60,000 nucleotides of DNA from contig JAKZZE010000032.1 of NCBI GenBank assembly GCA_024220505.1, forward strand, positions 377,501-437,500, given 5' to 3'. Under the pieces are notes generated by a model. It searched no databases. It saw nothing but the letters and a program-made list of their open reading frames with translations, and was not told where the DNA came from. The stretch comes from Rhizopus arrhizus. Taxonomy: Eukaryota > Mucoromycota > Mucoromycetes > Mucorales > Rhizopodaceae. Below are positions 35,735 through 47,890 of this stretch, one piece after another. The number at the start of each line of letters is the position of its first letter. The first letter of the stretch is position 1. The position numbers were made by a program, and so were the translations under genes.

Positions 35735-36914
35735 TTATTTCTCTTCTGAGCCATAATTGACCATCATAGACATGACCTCATATATCAAGTCAGCTGCCAA
35801 AAACGTCGTCAATTGTGCTTGTGTATCGTACGCTGGTGCAACTTCCACCACATCTAATCCTATAATGTTATAGCCATCCAAACCACGCAAAATATATTTT
35901 AACTCTCTTGACAAGAGACCTCCTGCTTCTGGTGTCCCTGTAGCGGGCGCCATGGATGGATCGATGACATCGATGTCAATGGAAAGATAAACAGGCGTAT
36001 GCTTATCTTCTCCCAGAATCTGCCTCATTCGATCCACGATACCGCTCAAACCCAACGTAAAGATATCATTTGCTTTAATCACTTGGAATCCTAGCGCTTG
36101 ATCTCTTGCCATATCATCCTTGTCGTACAATGTTGAACGGATACCAACGTGCATCGACGTCCCATTGGCCGTCAATCCTTCCTTGGCAGCGTGATACAAA
36201 GGGTTGCCATGGTTGTACTTGCTCTGTTTGGCCTTAACGTTGTAAATTTCAGGCGCCCATGTATCTAGGTGCGAATCGAAATGAATCACAGATATCGGCC
36301 GACCGTGCGATTCTCTCATGGCTCTCAAGACGGGTAACAAAATCGTGTGGTCACCACCCAAGGTCACTAGTCGTGGAATCGTTGTACGTCCAGAGAAGGG
36401 TCGAGACAAGATATATTTGGTGTGAGATTCAATTTGAGTCATGGCATGTTCACTATCAAAGGGTTCAAATGGAATATCACCGCAATCAACTACTTTAGCC
36501 CATGATTGAAAAGGATGAACATCTAGTTCGTTATTGTATCCCTTTATCTCGTTTAGCTTTTTTTTATTTTTCACTTGTGTCGTCATTTTAACTCATTTTG
36601 TTTACCTTGATTCGCTTTGATCCTTCTCGAATACCTGATGGTCCAAATCTAGCGCCTGTTCTAAAAGTGACGCCAATATCGTAAGGTGCACCAATGACAG
36701 CAATATCATAATCTTCGATTGCACTTTCATCCCAACATTGAAGATAAGGTAAATGTGCAAACGTAGAAATACCAGCAAAGGAAGGCATGTAACTATCTTT
36801 TTCAAGAATAGGTCTTGATGGAAAGATATCTTGCGAGTTTAGAGGCACTTGATCAAAATGACTATGCGCTAAATTTCCACCAACAAGTAACAGTAAAGGT
36901 AGATTCCATAACAT
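35735..36914 (-). CDS. Agmatinase-like ureohydrolase with signal peptide
   Basis: Binuclear Mn2+ hydrolase of the arginase/agmatinase family. Two exons (36914-36606 and 36541-35735) join in phase to 371 codons. A hydrophobic signal peptide ([18 protein letters not shown]) suggests secretion or vacuolar targeting. Family blocks are [60 protein letters not shown] (the usual Ala of DAH is Ser here) and [20 protein letters not shown]. Every metal-binding His/Asp position expected in these motifs is present. Agmatine is the likely substrate by similarity, but guanidino-acid hydrolases share these motifs. Confidence 0.93.
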
Positions 36915-38017
36915 TTTTCAATAATAAAAAGATGGAAACTAAGAGAATAGTTTTAATTGATTTTTGTTCTTTTTTTTTTTCTCCATTTTTCTCACAATTT
37001 CTTAAAATGTTCAATGGATTTGTCAAATATCAAATTACGGCTCTTCTTTTCTCCGTTGATAATATTTCTTAGATATAATCTTGATTACTGCATGTGTTAC
37101 GACTCTATCACTTTTTGTTATCAAGTGAAAAAAAAAAGGCAAAAGAAAAAGAAGGTTATCATTTTATTTATAATCATAATTACGTGCTATTTTTTATATT
37201 TGTACATTGCAAGAATGCTTTGTGATTTACTTTGCAAAACACTTGATTATGATTAAAGGTATAACTGTTGAGATGAAATATACAAGAATGTGATACAGAA
37301 TCAGCAAATATTACAGATGATTGTAGTATAAAAAAAATGTATTGACAATTTTGTTTATAAAAGTAAGAAATGAGATTTGCTTAATTTCACTATAAGCTTG
37401 AATACAAATGTATTGAAATAAAATAAAAAAAAAAGAGATCCGAACTATTAGCAATTGTGTTTCTTTACTAATACCGACTGATGACTATGAGAAATTAACT
37501 GATTCAATTGATACTTAAATCCGATTAATGACTCTGAATAAGTTTGGTTATCTCGTACATGCTTAAATCAACTTGAATTGATTATGAAAAGTAAATATTG
37601 GAAAAATTAATGTGCCTTGCCCTCTTTATTTCCATACTGATTGCCTTGATGTCTCGATAAAGGTTACACGGTGAAACTGAGATTAGGAATGAAATAAATT
37701 ATGAAGACTGCTTAAGGCGGATCAAAAAGAGGAATCTGAAGAAGACTATATACCTTAATTTCTTATTCTTTGAAGCTTCAAGGATTACATGTAAAGCAAG
37801 AGCAAATACAAAAATCTGTCAACTTTGTTTCCTGCTTGTCTTGTTTATTATAAGCTGTTTATACTTTTAATGAGGCGTAATGCATTTCCAGCCAATTTGA
37901 TCTTGACTTATTGTATGTTTAGCATCGATTGTAATATTATATCCATCAGATTTTGTCCCAACCAACTGAGCTATTCAAATTAGATGTTATGGGAATGTCG
38001 ACATGGGATTTGACTAC
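36915..38017. other. Gene-free stretch between agmatinase and aconitase remnant
   Basis: AT-rich with no recognisable gene. Part of 37880-38010 may be further decayed aconitase sequence, but the similarity is too weak to claim. Confidence 0.4.
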
Positions 38018-38540
38018 TTATAGGTTAATTTCAGCTATATGGTATCTTTCAGTGACTCTCAAATATTCACTTAGATTGCTTGTGTAAAGCAAGACGGAGA
38101 TTATGGCACTAATTTTAGCACCTATGTTACAAATAATGGCCGTATCAGTACATAACAAGTTTTCTATACCTTCACAAAAGTATCCAATAACGTAAGCAAT
38201 ACCTTCACGCACTGTAAGCTTTCTAACAAGTCTCAAGATGATATCTATATGATTAGCCTAGGAATCTAAGCTATCTATTAATTTAGTACTAGCCATGCAG
38301 GATGTCTTGAATCCTCAAGGAATGTTGGTCCTATTATCAGTAGCATCAGCACCTTCTACACCAATAGTCATCATACTCAAACCACCTACAAACAATATTG
38401 AATATATAGACTTAGAGCATTTTTTTTTAAAAAAAAATCAAATTACTTGCCAACATTAGGAATATGCCGTTCTGTACCCAACATAAGGCCACTACGGGAT
38501 GCATTGTTTTTCGAAACGATTTGATGAATGATACTACTTA
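38018..38540 (-). pseudogene. Aconitase pseudogene fragment retaining an intron
   Basis: Read on the minus strand, degraded aconitase blocks appear in the right order: IIHQIVSKNNASRSG then LMLGTERHIPNVG near 38460-38535, an intron-like gap (about 38389-38446, acceptor TTTGTAG), GGLSMMTIGVEGADATD near 38350-38388, a stop at about 38315, and finally VRKLTVREGIAYVIGYFCEG, TAIICNIGAKISAIISVL and YLRVTERYHIAEINL at 38018-38236. These match the region of aconitase from the HTPNAGG loop through the CNMGAE cysteine block. The iron-sulphur Cys of CNMGAE is kept, but TDSHTPN is damaged. A retained intron points to DNA duplication, not a retrocopy. Confidence 0.75.
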
Positions 38541-38559
38541 GTCTATATCACGTTTGGAC

Positions 38560-39466
38560 CGTATATTTCTGCCACATTCACCTATTGCTCAAGAGAAATT
38601 CGATATAAACTTGAGTTTAAGCAGAAGTACTGACTAGTAAAAAAATATATATAATACTATCCTTTACTACAGTTAAAAGATGGTGTCCTTTTATATAGTT
38701 CATGAATGAGTATTTTTATCAGAATATAATAAACTATATGTATGATTAAATTAAGATTATCTGTATAGAATGAATAGGTAAAAATTGCACATTGGATAGT
38801 TAGGAACCAATATGTAATTACTAGTCAAATATACTTACGATGAATGAAATCACCTAACACATAAAAAAAAGGCTAATATGAAGCCTATTTTACCCAATTC
38901 ATCTTTTTTTGGGACTAATGCAAGATTGACTACCTGATAACTTTAGTTCTGTCATCTTTACGGACGCAATTAAAAAGCTATGATTTTTTGTAGTTTATGG
39001 CTGAGTTCGTTAAAAACTGTAGAATAGAAGCTTTTGTAAGCATTTGTAGTTTTTCAATGAACTGACATGCGACAAATTTGGGTAAACTGTATCGACAGCC
39101 TTAGCCATGCAAAAAGAATATGGTTTTATACATTTCAAGAAGCCAACTCTCTATCTTTTGGATGGTTTAGTATTTATACGATTAAAGTGAAAGTGTCCCC
39201 CTTCCCTTTTTTCAAGGCAAATATAAATTTGCTATATCCAGCTGTTTACCAATCAAGATTTCTTAACTTGAAGAGACATTTCTCATGATTTTATTATTTG
39301 CATTCTCAATCGAACTTTGATGTTTTTCTTATTTTCAAATGCTCAAATTTTCATTTATTCAGAAGTTTTTCTAGAATTTTTTTTATGCAGTATTTATGTT
39401 AATTTGTCGAGATGGTCTTTTATCTATTACCTGACAAAGAAGACATCAGAGGTAAAGTGTAATATT
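38560..39466. other. Gene-free stretch before the CDK gene's 3' end
   Basis: AT-rich; one 73-codon frame at 39067-39288 (+) has no recognisable features. Nothing else seen. Confidence 0.45.
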
Positions 39467-41562
39467 TTATTTTAATTTATTGCTGCTGTTTAAGGCTTTT
39501 TGACGTTTACGTTGCTTGGATTCAAAATCATGCCAATCACCTTGAACATCTAATAAACTATACAAAAAAGGTTTAAAACAAATAAACATGTGCTTTTTTT
39601 CCCTTGATTACTTTGCTGGCATCACAGGCTCTGGTAATTCAGTTTTAAAATAAGCAAATTCTAAAGCTTCAGCTGCTGTTGGTCTCTTTTGTGGATCCAT
39701 AGACAATAATGCTTCTGAAAGCTCTAACGCTCCGGGTGATAACAACCTACTAAAAATTGGTATCGATTCTATACTACACAAACCCAATACTTACGATCCA
39801 TATAATTCTTTAAACCGTGAAGCATACACTTCTGTTGGACGTACTAATTCGTACCAAGGCAAACTAGTAAAGGTGGGCCATGTATCTACAGTAGGTGTTC
39901 CCATCACTTTATATATCGAGCCTAATTGTGATATTTCGTCTGTTCCGTTAAATATTGCTTTTCCAGTGAAAAATTCTAACATAATACAACTATAGATATG
40001 CTTAGTACCACTATATCAATACGATTTTCAACTTTACCCAACACTCCAAATATCCACAGCAGGCCCATAAGCTGTTGCTCCTAGCAATAACTCTGGTGGT
40101 CTATACCATAATGTAATTACCCTATTCGTATAATCTTGTGCTTGGTTCTTTTCAAAAACTCTCGCTAATCCAAAATCTGCAATCTTGAGTTCACCTTTAT
40201 TGTTGATCAACAGGTTGGATCCTTTAATATCTCGATGAAGAATGCCCATATGATGAAGATAGGCCAAACCTTCCAACATTTGTTTGACGAGTGATTTGGC
40301 ATGAGAAGGCTGAAAGGTAAAATTAGGATGTCCCAAGATACCAGATAAATCGTGATCCATGTATTCCAACACCATATATACACTCCCTCTAGATACCATG
40401 ATTTGTTGTAGTTCAACAATCTTCTCATGCTTTAACTTCTGTAACAATTTGATTTCTCTTACTGCTGTAATAGGAAACTATAATTAGTGTCAGTCTTGTG
40501 TCAATTATCCTTTTCTATTGACTTTTTACCCCATCTTTTTCTGTTTTCATTCGAATTCGCTTTAATGCCATCAGCTTACCTGTTTTACCATTTCGTGCTT
40601 TGTATACTTTGCTATAATGAATTATTAGATTTCTACCCCTCACTCTCACTTTTCCTTTTTTATATAATTTACCCATAAGTTCCTTCTCCAACTTGTCCAA
40701 TTTTTTCAAACAAAATGGACGGGTCTTCATTCGTTTTAAATGGATATCCTAATTCGTTGGACGTTTCCTCGGGCGTATCCTCTTTCATAGCCTCTTCATT
40801 TACTGATTGTATAACATAAGGCGAGGATGGTACATTATTAGCTATGGTTGTGTCAATAGTAGTAGGTGGTGGAGGTGGAGGCGGTGGTTCTATTGCAGAT
40901 GAAGAAGATGGAGGTGGTGGAGGCGGTATTTCTTGTTGCTGCTGTTGCATTTGAAGATGATGATAATAATTTTGGTCATAATAAGCATAATAGTATTCAG
41001 CATACTGTTGGTATTGTTCTGCCGTATATTCCGTTGTTTGATGATAATTACTGTAATCTGGCCATCCATAATATCCCCATGCCTGTTGTTGTTGCTGTTG
41101 TTGCTCCTGCTGCTGCTGCTGCTGTTGCTGCTGTTGCTGCTGCTGCTGTTGTTGTTGTTGTTGTTGTTGTTGTTGAGGATCATGATAATAAGCAGTAGTA
41201 TTTATTGTAGTTGCAGGTAAGGTATCTGCTTTGGGTCCTGTAGGTATCACACTACTCTTATTATTACTTGTTTCGTCTCTTCTGTGATAGGTTCTTTCTT
41301 TCCGGCCGCTACGCTCTTTACTTGACCTTCTTGAAGACCAAGAAGACCTCTCTCGGCTTCGTTCACGATAATCCCTTGATCGACCACTTCTACTTTCATC
41401 TCCATAATTTCGTCGCTTGTCTCGATGGCTGCTACTACTATGGTAACGGTGCTCATTGCTATAATATTCATCCCTACTTCTCTTCTCTGCATTGCTTTTT
41501 CTATCTGGGCTGTATCGATCCAGCGATCTGTCTTTTGATTTTGAATATTCACGACTTTCCAT
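39467..41562 (-). CDS. CDK12/CTK1-type cyclin-dependent kinase
   Basis: CTK1/CDK12 kinases phosphorylate Ser2 of the RNA polymerase II C-terminal domain with a cyclin K-like partner. Six exons (41562-40673, 40611-40530, 40477-40038, 39989-39795, 39749-39612, 39557-39467) join in phase to 611 codons. The first about 280 residues are disordered: an RS-rich part (RSRDYRERSRERSSWSSRRS), a long polyQ tract, Tyr-rich repeats and Pro runs. The kinase domain follows: GQVGEGTYGKVYKA, LMALKRIRMK, a PITAVRE helix, LHRDIKGSNLLI, KIADFGLARVF and a T-loop DYTNRVITLWYRPPELLLG. The cyclin-contact helix is PITAVRE where most CDK12 proteins have PITAIRE. The tail is basic. Confidence 0.95.
41086..41177 (-). 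repeat. CAG/CAA microsatellite encoding polyglutamine in the CDK gene
   Basis: About 30 consecutive Gln codons (one Glu interruption) at residues of about 130-160 of the kinase, mixed CAA and CAG. It is in frame and likely length-variable between strains. Confidence 0.9.
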
Positions 41563-43489
41563 AATATGGCTGTGTACACTGTTTTCTTCCCTTATTTACT
41601 GCTTCTTAAAGTATTGTTTTGTTTTGTTTTGTTTTTTTAAGCAGTGAATGAAAATTAAAGTAACGCGTAATTATAAAAGAAAACCAGTTTGGAGAAAAAA
41701 AAAAAAAAAAAAAAAAAAGCAGATAATGTTTGGAGTGAAAAGAGGGAAAAAAAAAAGTGACGGTGAAAACCAACCTTGTTTAGCTTTTTTTTTTGCATAA
41801 GTTGTAAAGAAAATCTCTATAAATTAGATGAAAGAGTAGTTACCAGTTTTACGTGTAATTATGCTGCAAAATTTCTTGCTTAAAAATAGAATGATAGTAA
41901 AAACTAAGAAAGAAAGGAAAAAAAAAGTACACAGAGAGGCATTGATTTGTTTAACAATCATTGTCCTTTACTGAACAAGCAGACTCTGGAAAATAATACA
42001 GCATATTGTACATTTTACTACACCACTACTTCAAAACAATATTTGATTACTAGAAATGTGCAGGAGCGAAACTGCATTCATTTGTATTTCTATGCTTCAC
42101 TAACACAACAATTCAAATAATCGGCTTCTTTTTTGCAGTGATATTATAGCATAGATCTCTTTTATAATCTCTTCTTTTTTATTTCAGCTTTTAATTTAAG
42201 AAACCTGCTAGCCCAATGGCATGTTATCATGAAGGACTTTAGTTTTTTCAAACATCCTTTTTACTATGGTTATTTTGTGTTTTCAAGTATTCTTTTTTGT
42301 TTATGTCAAGATGTTTTTTATCGTTTTGCTACGTGCTTAAAATAAACATACTAGGTTTCTAATTGAATAGTATATTATGCTGTGTTAAAATCTATAATTA
42401 AAAAGTTAGGTAAATAACATAGCTACTAACTTCGTGGCCAAAGATCATCTTCAATAGTCTAACAAGGCTAAAGGGCAAGTTAGTACGGTAATAACTTAAG
42501 TTTGTTTCATTGGAGACGCAGAATTTATTTAAATATAACTATAAAATCAATAAATATTTTTCTGTGATATACTCCAGTTGTATGAAAAAATGTAAAGAAT
42601 GAAACCTCCATAAAGATTTATGTATTAAATTTAACAATAACATGATAACACAAATCCGGCAGAAGTATAATGTACCAGAAATGTCGTTAAGTGAACTTGG
42701 TACTTTATGTAATCTATTTTATTTATAACTCTGAGCACAAGAGCTTTGTGTGGGTTATTTTTATTTGTACAACAAAGAACGTACTTGAACATTTACGCAT
42801 GTACTACTCCCTTAAGGGGAGTCAGTCCTCAGTGAATACCCTGTTTACCTAATAGAGATATTCAGTAAGCGGAGAAAATGAAATACCTCTTTATTTAGGT
42901 CAGAAAAGACTCGCTCAAAAGTAGAATGGCATTTATAAACGTCGAAGTAATGTAAGAGATCTTCTTTATTTGGTGATAATTATTGTTACACATTTGCCTT
43001 TTCCAGAATTTCCTTATTTGTTCCTTCTCTCTCTCTCTCTCTTTCTTTCCCCCCTTTCTTATTGTCTTTGTTTCTTTGTACTTCATTTCAGCGTTGCGAT
43101 CAGTCATAATTACAAAATGAAAAAAGAAAGGTCAAAAAGACAATTGCTAGTATGACAATATTCTTAATGACTTGTCAGAGTTCATTCTAAATCTAATTCG
43201 AACTAATGATTGAACAACAAAACGAAATGGATCGTTAGTCTTTCAAGTATGTTTATAAAGTACAACCAGTCAGCTGTATGTCTTTATTTAATAGCAGCAA
43301 CAAGCAGAACACAGAGTAATAATAATTTTCATACTTGTTGACAATCACAATTAATCTTGATCTACTTTATAGAATCTCTTTGAAGAATCGTCACAACAAT
43401 CATAAACATGAAAAAGAAACAAAGTCAAAAGAAAAGAATCACGTTAAAACTTTATCATATTTTTATTTAAAATATAAAAGTCGCAATGA
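41563..43489. other. Start of the gene desert
   Basis: The CDK promoter (A runs at 41697-41718) is followed by AT-rich DNA with a (CT)n tract at 43026-43045. No coding segment was recognised on either strand. Confidence 0.55.
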
Positions 43490-43492
43490 AGA

Positions 43493-43572
43493 AAAAGTTT
43501 ATTTAAAAAAAGTTTATTTAAAAAAAAAGTTTATTTAAAAAAAAAGTTTATTTAAAAAAGTTTATTAAAAAA
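43493..43572. repeat. AT-rich tandem repeat (AGTTTATTTAAAAAA-like unit)
   Basis: Five imperfect copies of a unit of about 14-17 bp differing in A-run length, lying just beyond the ribozyme end of cassette 1. Confidence 0.85.
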
Positions 43573-43637
43573 AATTAAAAAGAAAAAGACCGGAAAGAAA
43601 AAGACTGGAAAGAAAAAAAGACAAGACACTCAGTTAC

Positions 43638-43719
43638 GACATTGTTAGCCATACTTTCAAAACCATAAAAGATATGTTTCCAGATACCGCCACGTGGAGG
43701 CCATGTCGAATAGGTATCC
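43638..43719 (-). ncRNA. HDV-like self-cleaving ribozyme, copy 1
   Basis: Read on the minus strand. P1 is GGATACC (43719-43713) paired with GGTATCT (43688-43682), with a G-U wobble at the predicted cleavage site as in HDV. P2 is GACAT (43707-43703) with ATGTC (43642-43638). P3 is GCC/GGC enclosing the loop TCCACGT; its CC can pair with the GG after P1 (P1.1). P4 pairs CATATCTTT (43676-43668) with AAAGTATG (43657-43650), with one bulged U. J4/2 is GGCTAAC, with the catalytic C complementary to 43648. Predicted cleavage is just 5' of position 43719. No activity has been shown; the call rests on the complete fold and on covariation with copies 2 and 3. Confidence 0.88.
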
Positions 43720-44159
43720 TTCTACCTTCTTTTTTTTTCACGCAGGGAGAAGCAGCCAGCGATGGGGATATTTGCGACCTATTGTAAACCTACGCTACCA
43801 GAAACCCTCCTGTTCACATGGTTTAGCTTATAGAGGTCGCTGGAAAGTCAACCCGTTGAGCGCCCCGTCCTTAAGGACAACCCAAGCAGCCAGTTGCAAT
43901 CCTACTCTACAGTAATGCAGCATGAGACGTTTGCGGAGAGCCCCACGCGATCAGGCCGCCCAACCAACTGTGATGTCGTGGAAGGACGTTCACCTTCGAC
44001 TGGAGAGCCCGAGTCGAGGCTGATCTGATCACCCATCGAACACACGACTACTAGACCAGCTAGAATCGTACGTGCATAACCGGAGAACCCACGAAAACTA
44101 ATAGTACAACATGATCACCCACCCCCACACCCCACACCCCACTCCTCACTACCCGTTAC

Positions 44160-44455
44160 CCGTTACCCATTACCAAGCACCAAGCATCGAACACCAAGCA
44201 CCAAGCATCAAACACCAAGCATCGAACACCAAATGTCAATCAATAAACAAGAGCAATAAACCAAGAAGCAAGAGCGATGAAACAATAAACCAATAAACCA
44301 ATAAACCAATGAACCAATGAACCAATGAACCAATGAACCAAGAAGCAAGAAGCAAGAAGCAAGAAGCAAGAGCAATAAACCAATGAACCAATGAACCAAT
44401 GAACCAAGAAGCAAGAAGCAAGAAGCAAGAGCAATAAACCAATGAATAACGAACA
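44160..44455. repeat. Nested short tandem repeats inside cassette 1
   Basis: Repeats of ACCAAGCA/ATCGAACA-like units (44170-44232) are followed by runs of AACCAATG (8 bp) and AAGAAGC (7 bp), with the whole block partly duplicated (about 44280-44375 and 44376-44455). Confidence 0.9.
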
Positions 44456-44533
44456 AGAAACAAGAATAATGAACCAGTTGCAGAAAGTTGAGAGCAGAGA
44501 ACCAGAAGGCAATAGATAGCAAAAGTATGAATG

Positions 44534-44569
<36 letters not shown>

Positions 44570-44582
44570 ACGATACGGTGCC

Positions 44583-44589
44583 TTATATA
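44583..44589 (-). promoter_or_regulatory. TATA-like element of cassette 1
   Basis: TATATAA on the minus strand inside a block (A run, GTATATAAGGCACCG) that aligns with TATA blocks of copies 2 and 3. It lies 865 bp upstream of the predicted ribozyme cut. Confidence 0.55.
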
Positions 44590-44599
44590 CTTTTTTTTT

Positions 44600-47007
44600 T
44601 GTATTCACTCCTTATCAAATTGTTACATTCTGTGACTGAATGAGAAGTTTTGAGGTAAATATTATCAATTCCAACTTTAGTTTAGTACATACCATCAAAA
44701 TCATGTGGTATTCTTGTTATTCTTACCTAACCTCACCTTATTAAGCCAATTAATATCTTTGGCTTGTCAATTTACTTCTGAAAGAAAGAAAAGAAAATAG
44801 AATAAGACACGGTTTCATTTAATAGAATAATTAATAAAGGAAGGTAGCAAATGAATAAAAACTAATGGTAGTGTAGCGTTCTTTATATCGTAAAAGCTGT
44901 ATCAAGTTTATATTTTATTGCATTTTTGTTTTTGTTTTGTGTTGTTTTACGTTTCGTGTTGCTTTTACATCATATTCTTCTTTCAATTGCCTATCCAAAC
45001 GCAAACCATATAATATATTCCAAAAGAAAAAATAGAAGAGTGAAAGAACGTTAAATTTTAAAGAGAACCATCAAACAAAACTTAAATGAATGTCAATTAA
45101 TCGTAACAAAGCAATATACAAAAGAGAAGAGTGGTTGATGCTTTATATAAATAAACAGCTGATATAAAATACAGATTGTATCCTTTTATGATCGAATAAA
45201 TAGTATAGATGCTCTACCCTTTATCTATTACAATTTTCAAAAAAAGGGAGAGAAAAAAAATACACAGAATTCTGGAATGGTTAAAAATGAGCTAAATTTG
45301 ATTAGTTCACTATAATCTATAACAAAAATCAACTTGACTTTTCCTTTCAACATTCTTCAAAAACCAACTTTGTGCTGACATGCATTCTACTTTGCATTGC
45401 ACATTATTTCATGGCTTTTATGGCTATTTTAATACAGCATGAGTTGTGAACAACGGTATCATGCCTATACAGCTTAGTGTTGAGATTGCAAATGTATTTT
45501 CATGCAACATATGATAACATGTAACACTATATAGCAAGTTCTGACAAGTTTGCTCTAATCTGACTTCAGAATGTGTGGGTTGTTTTGTTTCATAAAATCG
45601 TTATTTTTTTTTTTACTCAGCCTTTGTTTATTTATCAACAAAACAATTGCGTAAGGAAAAAAAAAAAGGATTATTAATTTCAAAAATTGTTTAGACATTC
45701 AAACTAGCAACAGCAATCGATTAATTTTGCTCAATTGCATGTTATTATTTTAAACTATTATCATGACAGAATATAAACTATAACTGACGGAAGTAGATAT
45801 TAAAACAACGGTTACCATAAAAACAAATCAATCCTTTTTAAGCTCAAGTTTTACAAATAAACACATGACTTTAAGGAGTAATTTAATTTATTGAGTTTTG
45901 CTGATAAGGGGTTTTTTATGTTAAGAAAAGCAAAAGTGATATATTTTATATATATTTTTTTATCAAAAATAATGGTCGGATAAAACTAGTTCTTATCCTA
46001 TAAGAAATAAAAATTTGGGAAAAAGTATCTACTTTTAAAAGATAGCATCGGCGAAAAAAAAAAAAAAAAGGAGGATTTGCAAGCATTATAAAGTCAGTCA
46101 TGAGGATCCAAAGTTTTAGTAACGGTTCAAAGAATAAAGAACCCAAGATTATTAAGTATGCATGCGATAAAATGTTATTATTTATATTGAACTCGAGTAC
46201 GTGTGTATCTATTATATATGCTTTAGTATTCTAGTATTAAAAAAAAGTATTCTCTTCATTTTCTTGCAATTTTTTTCTCAGTCATTTTTATATGCATTGT
46301 TTATCCAAAAGTACATTCAACTAACCTATAAAGGATACCCTTGTGAACGGCAAAGGTTGTAAAGAAAAAGTTCAAGAAAGTTATCGAGTTTCTGATGTCA
46401 AGCAAAAACATGGAATTGAAGATGGGAATCAAAAGAGACTTGACATCTAGTATATGCTCTCTCTGTTCTCCACTATATAACCAGTTCTGTATAGTGTTGT
46501 TATGATTTAACCGGTATTTTTCATCTTTTCTTTTGTTTTTTTGAGGCTTTTTTTTTTGAGTTAAAGGCACAAGACTAATAATTCGGGTTAGCATTATTCC
46601 GATACACTCTAGCCAATCATATGCCAGAATGACCACCTATCGCTGTAATCGCATTTTTCACTAATGATCATACTATTGCACAAGACACTCGAAATAATAT
46701 TGCAGTATATGATTCTATAGGCTGTCAGACTGAAGAGTACTATGAGTTAGTCTAGCTGTTAAACACTACACTATATGGCATATGGCATATGTTATGGTGT
46801 GTATATAGGACGGAGTTACAACCAATCCCACCTCTTTAGCAGGGCTTCCATTTTTATTTTTATTTCTTTTCTGTTTATAATTCACAGCAACCTCAAACGC
46901 AGTTTAACATTAATGAAACAAATGGCCAACTGTAACAGAACAACTGAAGAAAAAAGAAGGATCTACACAACAAAATATGGTTTAATTTAGTAATTAGAAG
47001 AACAACA
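44600..47007. other. Gene-free AT-rich DNA
   Basis: No coding signal; A/T homopolymers and scattered short repeats only. Confidence 0.55.
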
Positions 47008-47890
47008 AAAAAAAAGAAGAAAGAGGAATGATTAACAAAGCTGTTTGACCAAACTCTAAAGTTGTGATACTCTCTACATAATAGCTTCAAAACAGACAGT
47101 CTAAGCGGAAGTAGTAGTAACAGTATCAATAGTAGTAGCAGAAAAAGGAGAGAAAAAAGAAAAGCAGGACAAGTGTTCATCACCACAAACCTTATTGTCA
47201 ACCCTATGATGACCGTTTACTTTTACTTCAGTTGCAATATTGTATAGGATGTATGGCCTATGCTAGTAGATAGATCGAACAATGTGCACGTACTTATATA
47301 AAAAGAAAAGGAAAAAGAAAAAGAAAAAGAAAAAAAAGAAAGAGCAATGGTTATAGACAATGGAAGACAAAGAATGAATATAAAGAGGAAATAAGGTCAT
47401 GACAGCATCAATTCTTTATCTATCGAAACAAAAACAAAAGCGATAGCTAAAGGAATCTCTATAAGAGAAGTATGTCTGGTAGTTGACTATGCAACAATGA
47501 ACAGTGATGCTCAGGAGATGAATATGTGTAGAGTAGGTCAAGTCAAGGTAAGTGACACAAGATGATGAAAATGGGAAAAGACAGTTGTAAATGTTTAGTC
47601 ATTGTATGTACATGACTTGATACAAGACGATGCTTTAAACAAACGATCTATTAACAAATAAATAAAAGAAAAGAGAAGAGAAGAGGAAGAGGAAGAAGAA
47701 GAGGAAGAGACTTTGTATTTATTGGATTACCTTTGATGTTGAAATGATGGAGTTGCACAAAGATGGCTTAGTAATACATCTTTATTTGCTCCTTCTTCCT
47801 TTTCTCTTTCTCTCTTTTTTCTTCTTTACCTTTCATGTTTATCCCATGTCTTTTTATACAAGCAAAAGGCTTACTTTACAGCAAAGACAT
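47008..47890. repeat. Segmental duplication, copy A
   Basis: Aligns in direct orientation with 54452-55236 over most of its length at high identity by eye (for example CTTCAAAACAGACAGTCTAA and ACATGACTTGATACAAGACG in both). Copy A has about 62 extra bases around 47137-47198 that B lacks. There is no open frame in common. Purine-rich (GAAAAA)n and (GAAGAG)n tracts are inside. Confidence 0.9.

Larger units (their letters stand above)
43638..44589 (-). other. TATA-to-ribozyme cassette, copy 1
   Basis: A minus-strand unit running from the TATA block (44589) to the ribozyme end (43638). The body has a GC-rich unique section (about 43740-44110), clearly richer in GC than the surroundings and without an open frame, and a section of short tandem repeats (44160-44455). 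An A run of 31 nt lies near the promoter end. The sequence before the predicted cut (GTAGAAG) is shared with copy 2. The body shows no similarity to copies 2 and 3 apart from the two ends. Confidence 0.6.

Noticed and set aside
40866..41220. Plus-strand Leu/Val-rich frames opposite the CDK polyQ region
   Set aside because: Antisense shadows of CAG/CAA repeats.
43638..43719. Reading the conserved segments as an R2-like 5'-end ribozyme or a Helitron 3' hairpin
   Set aside because: No reverse transcriptase follows any copy, sequences downstream of the ribozyme are unrelated, and the CTAA near the hairpin lacks the spacing expected of a Helitron end. The complete HDV-type pairing explains the conservation better.
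43720..44110. A structured RNA gene such as tRNA, 5S or rRNA in the GC-rich section
   Set aside because: No tRNA box B or cloverleaf and no recognisable rRNA core sequence.
44208..44608. Long hydrophobic minus-strand frames over the tandem repeats of cassette 1
   Set aside because: They are translations of 7-8-bp repeats (repeated HWFIGSLV-like phrases) in several frames at once, not a protein.
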